Shown: positions 10,095-18,787, counted from the first letter of the stretch. The stretch: DNA of 64,000 bases from Weissella minor (GCF_001437425.1 NZ_JQCD01000024.1:281863-345862); one strand, 5' to 3'. Numbers and translations: made by a program. The notes: a model not told the origin generated them from the sequence alone.

Positions 10095-10966
10095 AAAAAT
10101 ATATGCGAAAAGGCATCTTGATCATCAGTGTTTTTTTGACCCTTGGTCTAGTTTGGGCCTCTTATTCTTGGACGCAAAACAATATTAAAGAACTAGATAG
10201 TTTTTATAATTCTAAATTATCCCCTGTTATTCTAATTCCTGGTAGTAGTGCGACTGTGAATCGTTTCGATGGCATGGTGGCACAGGTTAATAAAAGTGCG
10301 CCTAAGCGACATAGTTTAATTAAGGTGAAAGTTTGGAATAATGGTCAAGTGACGATGTCTGGTAAAAAATTAAAAAATGATAATGAACCGTTTATCGTCG
10401 TTGGTTTTGAAAACAATAAAGATGGTTATAAGAATATCAAAGAGCAAGCGGCCATGTTTGATAAAGCGTTTGATGTGATTCAAAATAAATATGAATTTAA
10501 TAATTATAAAGCCATTGGACATTCTAATGGCGGGCTCATCTATACACGATTTTTAGAACAGTATGCCGATAATTATCAGGATATTCGTATGAAAAAATTA
10601 TTAACGCTAGGAACGCCTTATAATTTTGATGAGACCTCTGTTCATAATAAAACGCAAATGTTATCAGATTTTATTAAGCACAAGGACACGTTACCGGAGG
10701 ATTTGACAGTTTATGCTTTAGCAGGAACGCAGACGTATAGCTCTGATGGGATTGTGCCAGAAGAATCAGTGCGTGCCGGAAAATATATTTACCAAGATCA
10801 GGTTAAAAATTTTACCGAAATCACGGTGACCGGAGATCAAGCACAGCATTCAGATTTACCAACCAATAAGGAAGTCTTAGGGATTATTACCCAACGTATG
10901 TTAGATCAACCGCAACCACCTAAGCCTAAAAAGGATGGTACAGAACAGCCCGGAGATGATAAATAA
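10091..10966 (+). CDS. membrane-anchored alpha/beta hydrolase (DUF915-like)
   Basis: A 291-aa alpha/beta hydrolase with an N-terminal hydrophobic segment (about residues 8-25) that should anchor or export it. GHSNGG near residue 147 is the nucleophile elbow, SSDGIVP supplies the likely acid residue and QAQHSDLP the likely histidine, the arrangement of DUF915 cell-surface hydrolases of lactobacilli and Listeria. The C-terminus is Pro/Lys-rich. It overlaps the EIIC-like gene by 4 bases (ATGA), so translation is probably coupled. Substrate unknown. Confidence 0.82.
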   Translation: MKKYMRKGILIISVFLTLGLVWASYSWTQNNIKELDSFYNSKLSPVILIPGSSATVNRFDGMVAQVNKSAPKRHSLIKVKVWNNGQVTMSGKKLKNDNEPFIVVGFENNKDGYKNIKEQAAMFDKAFDVIQNKYEFNNYKAIGHSNGGLIYTRFLEQYADNYQDIRMKKLLTLGTPYNFDETSVHNKTQMLSDFIKHKDTLPEDLTVYALAGTQTYSSDGIVPEESVRAGKYIYQDQVKNFTEITVTGDQAQHSDLPTNKEVLGIITQRMLDQPQPPKPKKDGTEQPGDDK

Positions 10967-10969
10967 GCA

Positions 10970-10998
10970 AAGCATGGTCATTAGGCCATGCTTTTTTC
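10970..10998 (+). terminator. intrinsic terminator
   Basis: AAGCATGG pairs with CCATGCTT around TCATTAGG, followed by a T run; it closes the 7930-10966 unit. Confidence 0.85.
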
Positions 10999-11183
10999 GA
11001 TGTTAAAAACAAATTGTTAGGTGCTTTAAAGTAAGTGAATTTATCAATAGCATAGTAAAAACATTGCAAAATTATGTGAAAAGAGTTAGTATAGTATTAG
11101 GTTACTTTGTGCTTGAACAAATTAGCTTGTAAACAACGTGACACTTGTTTGTGATAGACAAGCAAAAATTAGGAGGTAGTTAT

Positions 11184-12383
11184 ATGAGTGAACTGAGCAT
11201 GATTGCAATTATATTGCTCTCAGCCTTACTTTCAGGAGCGCTTTTTAGAAAAATTGGTTTACCAGCTGTTGTTGGACAGTTGGTAGCCGGTGTGGTGATT
11301 GGACCGGGGATGTTGAATCTTGTTAAGCCAACTGATCACATTGAATTCTTGGCAGAAATTGGGGTAATGACCCTAATGTTTATTGCCGGTCTAGAAAGTG
11401 ATTTACGATTATTAAAGAAATATTTTATTCCGGCTGTATCAGTCGCATTTTTCGGAGCATTATTGCCAATCCTAACCTTTTTCTGGTTCGGACGCGGAAT
11501 CTTAAATGAATCTGTTCAATTGGCAATATTTTTTGGAATCGTCTTTGCGGCGATGTCAACTTCGATTACAGTCGATGTGTTAAAAGAATACCGGCGACTA
11601 AAAACAAAGAATGGACAAACAATCTTGGGAGCAGCCATCTTTGATGATGTCTTTGCGATTAGTTTATTGTCAATTTTCTTGGTTATTGCCACAAAAGGTA
11701 GTGCAAATGGACCAACCCAAAGTATCGGTGTAACGTTACTTTTGCAATTAGTCTTCTTCATTATTGCCTTTTCATTAATTCGTTGGATTGCAACACCAGT
11801 GATGAATTTCTTTGAAAAGCTAGATTTTCCATTTAGTGATATCTTGGGAGCCTTCATTATGCTATTCACACTAGCTGGGTTGGCTGAACTATTTGGACTT
11901 TCAGCGATTATTGGAACGTTCATGTCTGGGGTCGCAATTGCCGAAAGTGATGCTGCACCACGCGTTGAAAAAGCGTCAAATGTGGTGTCGTATACCTTCT
12001 TTATTCCAATTTTCTTAATCTCGGTTGGCTTACATGTTCACTTGGACAAGGTTATGGATTTCTTACCAATGATTATTATTGGAACGATTTTGGCAGTTAT
12101 TTCTAAGTTTGTTGGTAGTGGTTTTGGTGCCAAGATTACTGGATATTCATGGACTGAATCAGCAATTATTGGTGCTGGAACGGTACCGCGTGGTGAGTTC
12201 TCAATTGTTATTGCCCAAATGGGACTAGCAGCAGGTGTTATTAATTCTGATCAGCAAGGGATGTTGTTAATCATTATTATCTTAGCAACCATTATTGGGC
12301 CACTTTTGTTACGTTATCTCTTTAAGTACGATAATGTGACCGATGACGATGTTGTTGAGACTGCAATCACTTCAGAATCATAA
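11184..12383 (+). CDS. Na+/H+ antiporter, CPA2 family
   Basis: Membrane cation/proton antiporter of 399 aa with about 12 hydrophobic segments. The STSITVDVL stretch and the adjacent acidic pair in AAIFDDVFAI match the ion-binding core of NapA-type CPA2 antiporters, where two neighbouring aspartates mark electrogenic exchange. There is no C-terminal RCK/TrkA domain. The frame opens earlier, but AGGAGG at 11171-11176 places the start at the ATG at 11184. The gene is monocistronic, between two terminators, and probably serves pH or sodium homeostasis. Confidence 0.88.
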   Translation: MSELSMIAIILLSALLSGALFRKIGLPAVVGQLVAGVVIGPGMLNLVKPTDHIEFLAEIGVMTLMFIAGLESDLRLLKKYFIPAVSVAFFGALLPILTFFWFGRGILNESVQLAIFFGIVFAAMSTSITVDVLKEYRRLKTKNGQTILGAAIFDDVFAISLLSIFLVIATKGSANGPTQSIGVTLLLQLVFFIIAFSLIRWIATPVMNFFEKLDFPFSDILGAFIMLFTLAGLAELFGLSAIIGTFMSGVAIAESDAAPRVEKASNVVSYTFFIPIFLISVGLHVHLDKVMDFLPMIIIGTILAVISKFVGSGFGAKITGYSWTESAIIGAGTVPRGEFSIVIAQMGLAAGVINSDQQGMLLIIIILATIIGPLLLRYLFKYDNVTDDDVVETAITSES

Positions 12384-12392
12384 ATTTAATAT

Positions 12393-12424
12393 AAAACGTC
12401 GAAGCCTTGGCCTCGACGTTTTTT
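12393..12424 (+). terminator. intrinsic terminator
   Basis: AAAACGTCGA and TCGACGTTTT form the stem, with an inner CC/GG pairing, followed by T residues. Confidence 0.85.
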
Positions 12425-12497
12425 AATGCTTAAAAATTAAGTAGATTGCGTAATGTTATAGCTCGTTTAAGGCTAGGCATGTTACGATAGATACACG

Positions 12498-12516
12498 TAT
12501 ACTGTAAGCGTTATCA
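12498..12516 (+). promoter_or_regulatory. cre site overlapping a -10 box, cutC
   Basis: TGTAAGCGTTATCA at 12503-12516 matches the CcpA consensus TGWAANCGNTNWCA at every fixed position. It overlaps a possible -10 TATACT at 12498-12503 and lies 21 bases before the cutC start, a location expected for repression on preferred sugars. Confidence 0.75.
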
Positions 12517-12537
12517 TTATTTTTGAGGGGGAGCCAG

Positions 12538-13191
12538 ATGTTACGAGAAATAGCCCTTGGCGATGAAAAAACGGTGGATTTAGCGTTAGCACATGATGTT
12601 GATCGAATTGAATTAAATACGAATTTATCGGTAGGTGGCTTGACGCCGCCAGAACAGTTAATTACTTATGCCTTGGATGCAGCACGTGATCGGGGGATTC
12701 CAGTTGTTGTGATGGTGCGTCCCAGAGCGGGTGACTTCGTTTATTCCTATGCCGAAGTGGAAGAAATGCTACAAACTTTAAAGAAGTTACGTGGTCTTGG
12801 TGTGAAATATGTTACCTTTGGTGCCGTTACGGCAGAGGGACGCCTGGATCGTGAGACCATGTTAAAGTTAATTGAGGCCGCGCAGCCGATGCAGGTTATT
12901 TTTCACATGGCTTTTGATGATATTATAACTGAATGTCAAGAACAGGCAATGCAGTGGTTGTCCAACTACCATGTTATGCGCATTTTGACGCATGGTGGGC
13001 CGATAACAGCAGATATTGAGGACACATTGCCACATTTAAAGTGGCTTTGTGAGATGGCACCAGATGGATTGACGATTTTACCTGGGGGTGGTGTGAATTA
13101 TCAAAATGCAGAGGCCATCAGTCAAGTATTAGCAGTGGATGAATTACACGGTTCTAAAATTATTGATACGACTAATACCATATTGGCTTAG
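12538..13191 (+). CDS. cutC: CutC family protein
   Basis: A 217-aa TIM-barrel protein of the CutC family, named for copper homeostasis although its biochemical role is unsettled. Recognisable segments are the N-terminal REIALGD, RIELNTNLSVGGLTP, VMVRPRAGDFVYS, FGAVTAEGRLD, FHMAFDD and LTHGG. The earlier TTG at 12523 overlaps the GAGGGGGAG ribosome-binding site (12525-12533), so the ATG at 12538 is preferred. It is monocistronic, with a cre upstream and a terminator downstream. Confidence 0.92.
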   Translation: MLREIALGDEKTVDLALAHDVDRIELNTNLSVGGLTPPEQLITYALDAARDRGIPVVVMVRPRAGDFVYSYAEVEEMLQTLKKLRGLGVKYVTFGAVTAEGRLDRETMLKLIEAAQPMQVIFHMAFDDIITECQEQAMQWLSNYHVMRILTHGGPITADIEDTLPHLKWLCEMAPDGLTILPGGGVNYQNAEAISQVLAVDELHGSKIIDTTNTILA

Positions 13192-13208
13192 TTCAAGCAT
13201 AGCAATGA

Positions 13209-13246
13209 AAAAAAGCATTTACGTCGCTGACGTAGATGCTTTTTAT
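13209..13246 (+). terminator. intrinsic terminator after cutC
   Basis: AAAAAGCAT-TACGTC pairs with GACGTA-ATGCTTTTT around GCT, one mismatch per arm, followed by T. Confidence 0.88.
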
Positions 13247-13256
13247 TTTAAAGACC

Positions 13257-13285
13257 TTACTTACTTTTTGTCATTGTGATATGAT
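13257..13285 (+). promoter_or_regulatory. promoter of the Gfo/Idh/MocA gene
   Basis: TTACTT (13257-13262), 17-base spacer, TATGAT (13280-13285), located 50 bases upstream of the oxidoreductase start. Confidence 0.55.
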
Positions 13286-13336
13286 AGAGTAAGTTAAGTT
13301 GCCAACTCGCTCGAATGTAGAAAGATGGGGAATTTT

Positions 13337-14389
13337 ATGTTAAATATTGGCTATGTTGGTTTTGGGAAAAGTACAAACCGCTATCATTTACCTTACATCA
13401 AGCAACGTTTGGATCGCATTAGTGTGAAGCGCATTTATGCGCGTCATTTAGGAAAGCGGCCAGAGGATGAAGCCTTTTGGTCAAAGCAGGGGACAAAATT
13501 TTCTGAAGATTTTGATGACGTTTTAGAGGATGAAAGTTTAGATTTAGTCGTGGTTGTAACGCCAGCGCCTTCACATTTCACAATGGTCAAGCAACTCTTG
13601 GAACGCGGGCATAATGTGCTAGTTGATAAGCCAATGACGAATACCTTAGCTGAAGCGGAAGAATTAGTTGCGTTAGCACGTGAAAAACAATTGTTTGTAA
13701 TGCCTTTCCAGAACCGTCGCTTCGATAGTGACTTTTTGACCCTAAAACAGGTGTTAGCAGCGGGTTATGTTGGTCGTCCAATTGATTTAGAAGTGCATAT
13801 GGATCATTATCGTCCTAACGATGGCGGTGTGACCGGAGACCCAATGAATGGCGACTGGTATGGCCATGGTGTGCATTTAGTTGATCAAATGATTAGTTTA
13901 TTCGGTGTACCGAATAAAGCCAATTTTGATGTCCGTTCGACGCGCGAATTGGGGGATTATATTGATGACCAGTTTGAAGCGCAATTATTCTATCCTGATG
14001 CCTTTAAGGCGACCGTTCAAGCAACTGAAAGTGCAGCTGTTGCATACCCAAAGTGGATCTTGCATGGGACTAAAGGAACGTATATTAAGCATAATATTGA
14101 CCAACAAGAATATGACTTAAAGACGGGGATTATGCCTGGATCACCTAATTTCGGTCTTGATGCGCCACAAGATTATGGTCAAGTGGTGTACTACAATCAA
14201 AATGGTGATCGTATCGAAAAAACGATTCCTAGTTTGCCAGGTGATTATGGTGGTGTGTATGATGCCGTATATGAAACACTCGTTAATGGCAGTGAAAAGT
14301 TAGTATCAGATACAGAAATGCTAGGTGTGATTAAAGTTTTGGAAGCTGGTCTTGCAGATTCAGAACCACATACAACAAAATTTAATTAA
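13337..14389 (+). CDS. Gfo/Idh/MocA family oxidoreductase
   Basis: NAD(P)-dependent sugar or cyclitol dehydrogenase-like protein of about 350 aa. The N-terminal IGYVGFGKSTNRYHLPY replaces the usual GxGxxG with a variant seen in YvaA/YdgJ-type members; VVVVTPAPSHF and the VDKPMTNT segment (the lysine of the EKP-like motif) follow, and HGVHLVDQM holds the conserved histidine/aspartate. Two in-frame ATGs exist (13325 and 13337); GGGG at 13327-13330 favours 13337. It is flanked by terminators. Substrate not determinable from sequence. Confidence 0.85.
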   Translation: MLNIGYVGFGKSTNRYHLPYIKQRLDRISVKRIYARHLGKRPEDEAFWSKQGTKFSEDFDDVLEDESLDLVVVVTPAPSHFTMVKQLLERGHNVLVDKPMTNTLAEAEELVALAREKQLFVMPFQNRRFDSDFLTLKQVLAAGYVGRPIDLEVHMDHYRPNDGGVTGDPMNGDWYGHGVHLVDQMISLFGVPNKANFDVRSTRELGDYIDDQFEAQLFYPDAFKATVQATESAAVAYPKWILHGTKGTYIKHNIDQQEYDLKTGIMPGSPNFGLDAPQDYGQVVYYNQNGDRIEKTIPSLPGDYGGVYDAVYETLVNGSEKLVSDTEMLGVIKVLEAGLADSEPHTTKFN

Positions 14390-14393
14390 AACA

Positions 14394-14431
14394 AAAGCTG
14401 ATCAGTTATTTTAAACTGGTCAGCTTTTTAG
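14394..14431. terminator. bidirectional intrinsic terminator
   Basis: AAAAGCTGA-CAGTT pairs with AACTG-TCAGCTTTT. It ends the oxidoreductase on + and, read from the other side, the convergent LacI gene whose stop codon (14428-14430) lies within its right edge. Confidence 0.8.
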
Positions 14432-15369
14432 TTATGCAGAGTTGTGTCACCTAATTGTAATTCCGGTGTTAAAACAATATGCGGATTTGTACGCACTTGT
14501 TGTTCAATTTGTTCGAGTAATTGGGAGACCATCGCTTCTGCAATGCGTTCAAGCGGCTGGGCAATCGTGGTTAGCGTAAGTGGCCCCATTTGGTGAATGA
14601 AAATGCCATCAAACCCAATAATTCCCACATCTTGTGGCACTGCTTGTTGGTCAATTAAGCAAGCATAGAGCGCACCAAGGGCAAGCCGATCAGTGGCTGC
14701 AACGATACCGGTCTTAGGTGCTAATTGAAGTGTTTGAACTAAACTACGGGCAATGTGGTCATCATTAGCAATACGGTAAATATTATTTTGATCGACTGGA
14801 ATTTCAGAATCCAGAAAACCATCAAGACGGGCCTGTGCAAATTGCTCATCTAAATCTAAACCAAGATAGATGAGTTGCTCATAGCCTGCGTCAACTAGGT
14901 GTTGTTTGGCCAATTTAATCCCAGCAGCATTGTCGACATCGACAGAGGCTGCGCCTGCTTGTTCACCATAAGTTACAAGTGGGTAGGTTAGTGCATTAAG
15001 TTGTGCGTCGTCACTTTCACGAGCGCCACTGACTAGAATGCCATCAATCGCATGGAAGTCATTATCTAAACTGCGATGCAATTCCATTGTATAACCAGCT
15101 TGGTTGAGAATATCAGCAATATACGTTACTAATTGCCCAAAATAAGGGTCCACAGCTGCGACTTCATCTAACATCACAAAAGCAATGGTATAGCTTTTGT
15201 TCGTTGCTAAAGCACGTCCAGCTCGATTTTGGACATAACCTAATTCGTTAATAGCTGTTTGAACAGTATCGAAAATTTCTTTTGATACTTGTTCGGGATG
15301 ATTGAGAACCCTGGAAACAGTCATTTTTGATACGTGGGCTTGCTTTGCCACGTCTGAAATCGAAACCAT
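14428..15369 (-). CDS. LacI family transcriptional regulator
   Basis: A 313-aa LacI/GalR repressor. Residues 1-25 (MVSISDVAKQAHVSKMTVSRVLN) are the helix-turn-helix, followed by the hinge helix (NRAGRALATNKSYTIAF) and a periplasmic-binding-protein-like sugar-sensing domain. The frame opens upstream to 15423, but AGGAGG on the minus strand at 15380-15385 and the HTH starting at residue 2 set the start at 15369. It is divergent from the sugar permease and glucosidase genes; the 14-bp palindrome between them is the likely operator for both directions. Confidence 0.92.
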   Translation of the reverse strand: MVSISDVAKQAHVSKMTVSRVLNHPEQVSKEIFDTVQTAINELGYVQNRAGRALATNKSYTIAFVMLDEVAAVDPYFGQLVTYIADILNQAGYTMELHRSLDNDFHAIDGILVSGARESDDAQLNALTYPLVTYGEQAGAASVDVDNAAGIKLAKQHLVDAGYEQLIYLGLDLDEQFAQARLDGFLDSEIPVDQNNIYRIANDDHIARSLVQTLQLAPKTGIVAATDRLALGALYACLIDQQAVPQDVGIIGFDGIFIHQMGPLTLTTIAQPLERIAEAMVSQLLEQIEQQVRTNPHIVLTPELQLGDTTLHN

Positions 15370-15430
15370 GTTTACACGACCTCCTTTAAATGTGTAAGCC
15401 TTTTCATTACTATATTGTAGCATGTTTTCT

Positions 15431-15444
15431 TGTTACCGGTAACA
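15431..15444. promoter_or_regulatory. palindromic LacI-family operator
   Basis: TGTTACCGGTAACA is a perfect 14-bp palindrome with the central CG typical of LacI-family operators. It overlaps the expected -35 region of the divergent lacI gene and lies just upstream of the permease promoter. Confidence 0.75.
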
Positions 15445-15457
15445 TGCATCGTACCTA

Positions 15458-15486
15458 TTGTAAGCGTTTTCGCCATCGGTTATATT
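15458..15486 (+). promoter_or_regulatory. promoter of permease-glucosidase operon with cre-like box
   Basis: TTGTAA (15458-15463), 17-base spacer and TATATT (15481-15486). A cre-like sequence TGTAAGCGTTTTCG at 15459-15472 differs from the CcpA consensus only at its last base and covers the -35 box, consistent with catabolite repression. Confidence 0.65.
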
Positions 15487-15537
15487 AAAGGTACAGCTAG
15501 TTGATTGATCACTTATTTATAAAACAGGAGTAAGGTA

Positions 15538-16863
15538 ATGACAGAAGCACATAAGAAAAGTTTACCGGAGTTAGCGAAAAAGACAATTATGTTAATGACC
15601 TTTGGAAACTTAGGGGTTTCAATGGCATTCTCATTGCAAAGTTCGAGCATGGGACGTATTTTTCAAACAATTGGAGCTGATCCGACAAAGTTAGGATTCT
15701 TCTTCATTTTGCCACCTTTGGTGGGAATGTTTATCCAACCATTAGTTGGTTATTTTTCAGACCGGACATGGATGCCACGCTTAGGTGGCCGACGTATGCC
15801 ATATTTGTTAATTGGTGCAATCGTATCAGTTGTCATGATGATTTTATTGCCTAATGCAGGATCATTTGGCTTTGGATTTGGATCAGTCGCCGCTTTGGCT
15901 TTTGGAGCTTTTGCCATTTTATTTATGGACTTATCATCAAACATGGCAATGCAACCATTTAAGATGATTATCGGTGATATGGTTCCCGATGATCAAAAGA
16001 ATTATGCTTGGTCTTATCAAACAATTTGGGGAAATATTGGTGGTATTCTTGCCACGTTGCTACCATTTATCTTGACAGCCATTGGTGTATCGAATGTTGC
16101 TGCTAAAGGCCAATTACCAAACTCAGTTATCTGGGCCTTCTATATTGGCGCTGCAATCTTAGTTGTGAGTGCAATTTTCTCTGTTACATCAATTAAAGAA
16201 TATGATCCAGAAGAATATGCAAAGTATCATGAAGTTGAAGAACGTGAAGCAGGTGATAACCCAGGCTTATTTACATTATTGAAGCGTGCACCAAAGGTGT
16301 TCTGGACCTTAGCGGTTGTACAATTCTTTGCATGGGCTGCTTTCCAATATCTATGGACGTATGGTTCAGGTGCGATTGCACAAAACGTCTGGAATACAAC
16401 TGATCCTTCATCTGCTGCTTATCAATCAGCTGGAAATTGGTTTGGAATTCTTTCAGCCGTGCAAGCTGTCGCATCTGTGCTTTGGGGAATGGTTCTTTCA
16501 CACACAACCATTAGCCAACGTTCAATTGCTTACGCAGGTGGTTTGTTGCTAGGTGGTGCTGGATTCGCATCAGTCTTCTTTATTCATTCACAATTTGCAC
16601 TAATCTTGTCATTTATCTTGATTGGAATTGGTTGGGTCACAATGAACTCAATTCCATTCATGTACTTAACAAGTGAATTAGATGGTAAGAATGATGGAAC
16701 TTATATGGGATTGTTCAACAGTACAATCTGTGTCCCACAAATTGTTGCTTCAATCGCATCATTTGCGATTTTCCCAATGTTGGGTCAAAGTATGCCAATG
16801 ATGTTGTTGATTGCCGGTATCTTCATGGTATTTGGTGCCGTTGCAACACGTTTAGTCAAGTAA
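15538..16863 (+). CDS. MFS sugar permease, sucrose/maltose type
   Basis: A 441-aa transporter with 12 predicted membrane segments, similar to the SUC/SLC45-like (GPH-related) permeases for maltose, sucrose or isomalto-oligosaccharides. The RLGGRRMPY loop (about residues 80-88) is the RxGxRRPY signature of this group. It is divergent from a LacI regulator and lies 46 bases before an alpha-glucosidase, so uptake of the glucosidase substrate (isomaltose-type sugars) is the likely role. Substrate is inferred from context. Confidence 0.85.
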   Translation: MTEAHKKSLPELAKKTIMLMTFGNLGVSMAFSLQSSSMGRIFQTIGADPTKLGFFFILPPLVGMFIQPLVGYFSDRTWMPRLGGRRMPYLLIGAIVSVVMMILLPNAGSFGFGFGSVAALAFGAFAILFMDLSSNMAMQPFKMIIGDMVPDDQKNYAWSYQTIWGNIGGILATLLPFILTAIGVSNVAAKGQLPNSVIWAFYIGAAILVVSAIFSVTSIKEYDPEEYAKYHEVEEREAGDNPGLFTLLKRAPKVFWTLAVVQFFAWAAFQYLWTYGSGAIAQNVWNTTDPSSAAYQSAGNWFGILSAVQAVASVLWGMVLSHTTISQRSIAYAGGLLLGGAGFASVFFIHSQFALILSFILIGIGWVTMNSIPFMYLTSELDGKNDGTYMGLFNSTICVPQIVASIASFAIFPMLGQSMPMMLLIAGIFMVFGAVATRLVK

Positions 16864-16909
16864 CGCTTAATTAAAGTCGTTAATCAGAAATAAAGGAAGG
16901 TTTAAAATT

Positions 16910-18595
16910 ATGGCACATACACGTTGGTGGAAAGATGAAGTCGTTTATCAAGTTTATCCCCGCTCATTCCAAGATACGAATAATGATGGAATCGGGGATT
17001 TGCCCGGAGTGATTAGTCATTTGGACTATTTGAAAGACTTGGGCGTGACCATGATTTGGCTGTCTCCAATTTATAAGTCACCAATGGTTGACATGGGATA
17101 TGATATTGCAGATTATCAAGCCATTGATCCACAATTTGGAACTATGGACGATTTTGATGAATTGTTGGCAGAAGCTAAGAAGCGCGACATCAAGATTGTT
17201 ATGGATCTAGTTGTGAACCATACATCTGATCAACATGAGTGGTTCCAAAAGGCCTTAGCAGATAAAAATAGTCCTTACCGTGATTATTATATTTTCAAGA
17301 CAACTGAAGATGGTGAAGTGCCTAATAACTGGCGTGCAATCTTTGGTGGGTCAACTTGGACTGAAGTCCCCGGTGAACCAGGAACTTATTATTTCCATAC
17401 TTTTGCGCCACAACAACCTGAATTAAATTGGGAAAACCCTGCTTTACGTGAAGAAATTTACGACATGATTAACTGGTGGTTGGATAAGGGCGTCGCTGGT
17501 TGGCGTGTTGATGCGATTACTCATTTGAAGAAAGATCTTGACTGGGCAAGCATTCCAGCTGATGGCGATGACGGTTTGGCCAATGTTGTTAAGAAGGGGC
17601 AAAATCGTCCAGGCATTAACGTCTTCTTGGATGAATTGAAAGAAAAGACCTTTGATAAATATGATGCAATTACCATTGGTGAAGCATACGGTGTGCCTGA
17701 AGCAGACTTGCCAAGTTATATTGGGCCAGATGGTTATTTTTCAATGATTTTTGACTTCTCATACATGAATATTGAAGTTGCTGATGTAAATGAATGGTAT
17801 TTGGGTGCTTCAAAATGGACGACCAAAGACTTGAAGGATATCTTGTTTAATAGCCAAAAAGATATTTCTGAGATTGATGGTTGGAGTGGAAATGTTTTGG
17901 AAAACCACGATCAACCACGTGTCCTATCAAAATTGGTGCCGGATAAAGCAAATCAAACGCCGACTGCGGCTAAGGCATTGGCAACGATGTATTACTTCTT
18001 ACCAGGTGTACCATTCATTTATCAAGGTCAAGAAATTGGTATGAAGAACTTTGAACGTCAATCAATTGAAGAGTTCAATGATGTTTCTTCAATTAATAAC
18101 TATGAAGTTGCCATGCGTAAGGGGTATTCAAAGACTGACGCCTTAGAAACAGTGAATAAGAAGTCACGTGATAATGCACGTACACCAATGCAATGGAATG
18201 ATTCTGAATTTGGTGGTTTCTCTGATAGCGAACCATGGTTGGCGATGGGAACTGATTTAGAACATATTAATGTGGCTGAAGAGCAAACCGATGAACAGTC
18301 AGTTTTGCGTTATTATCAAGCGATGGCACAATTACGCCAAGATGCGCGATATCATGCGAACTTTATTGATGGTGCATTGACTGAATTGAAGGATGTACCT
18401 GATAATGTAATTGCTTATCAACGCGAGTTAGATGGACAAATTATTTCAGTCTATGTGAACTTAGGTGCTGATACGGAAACAGTTAGTTATCCAAATGGTT
18501 CACAAACAATTGTTTTGCAAAATCGTGATGATATTGTTGTAGATAATGGTGAACTTAAGTTACCTGCTTATAGTGCAATCGTGTTAGCCCAATAG
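16910..18595 (+). CDS. GH13 alpha-glucosidase, oligo-1,6-glucosidase type
   Basis: Cytoplasmic 561-aa GH13 subfamily-31-like enzyme hydrolysing non-reducing-end glucose from isomalto-oligosaccharides. WWKDEVVYQVYPRSF starts the barrel, VVNHTSDQHEWF is conserved region I, GWRVDAI gives nucleophile Asp201, IGEAYG the acid/base Glu258 and ENHDQPR the stabilising Asp334. The length equals that of Bacillus oligo-1,6-glucosidases. AAAGGAAGG precedes the ATG. It forms an operon with the upstream permease under the divergent LacI regulator. An alternative is glucan 1,6-alpha-glucosidase (DexB type), which shares these motifs. Confidence 0.92.
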   Translation: MAHTRWWKDEVVYQVYPRSFQDTNNDGIGDLPGVISHLDYLKDLGVTMIWLSPIYKSPMVDMGYDIADYQAIDPQFGTMDDFDELLAEAKKRDIKIVMDLVVNHTSDQHEWFQKALADKNSPYRDYYIFKTTEDGEVPNNWRAIFGGSTWTEVPGEPGTYYFHTFAPQQPELNWENPALREEIYDMINWWLDKGVAGWRVDAITHLKKDLDWASIPADGDDGLANVVKKGQNRPGINVFLDELKEKTFDKYDAITIGEAYGVPEADLPSYIGPDGYFSMIFDFSYMNIEVADVNEWYLGASKWTTKDLKDILFNSQKDISEIDGWSGNVLENHDQPRVLSKLVPDKANQTPTAAKALATMYYFLPGVPFIYQGQEIGMKNFERQSIEEFNDVSSINNYEVAMRKGYSKTDALETVNKKSRDNARTPMQWNDSEFGGFSDSEPWLAMGTDLEHINVAEEQTDEQSVLRYYQAMAQLRQDARYHANFIDGALTELKDVPDNVIAYQRELDGQIISVYVNLGADTETVSYPNGSQTIVLQNRDDIVVDNGELKLPAYSAIVLAQ

Positions 18596-18610
18596 TTTAA
18601 AAAATAAGAC

Positions 18611-18639
18611 TTGTCGGCGCATAAAAAATAAGGTATGAT
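18611..18639 (+). promoter_or_regulatory. promoter of the Ca2+ ATPase leader
   Basis: TTGTCG (18611-18616), exactly 17 bases, TATGAT (18634-18639). Transcription should start near 18646, giving a leader of about 140 nt before the ATPase. Confidence 0.7.
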
Positions 18640-18645
18640 ACTTTT

Positions 18646-18751
18646 GTAGCAGAGCTACAGACTTAAAATTAAAAAAGACTTCTGGGGACTTGTCCCGAGG
18701 ATAAAAATCAAATCCACTATTGATAGACGTATCAATGGTGGATTTCTTTTT
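18646..18751 (+). ncRNA. structured leader with internal terminator (candidate cis-regulator)
   Basis: Between the promoter and the ATPase start the RNA can form GTAGC/GCTAC (18646-18659), a GGGA-CUUG-UCCC hairpin (about 18684-18697) and a long terminator: AAATCCACTATTGATA and TATCAATGGTGGATTT (one mismatch at most) around GACG at 18710-18745, then CTTTTTTT. The terminator may also stop the upstream glucosidase operon. Its position after a good promoter suggests attenuation by an ion-responsive element. I could not match it to the Mn2+ (yybP-ykoY), Mg2+ or NiCo classes. Confidence 0.5.
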
Positions 18752-18787
18752 TTCAATTGAAGTCGAAAAGATGCAGAGGGAGCGTGA

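Noticed and set aside
18646-18751. Assignment of the ATPase leader to the yybP-ykoY manganese riboswitch
   Set aside because: The conserved GGGGAGUAG and closing elements are missing and the leader before the terminator is too short.
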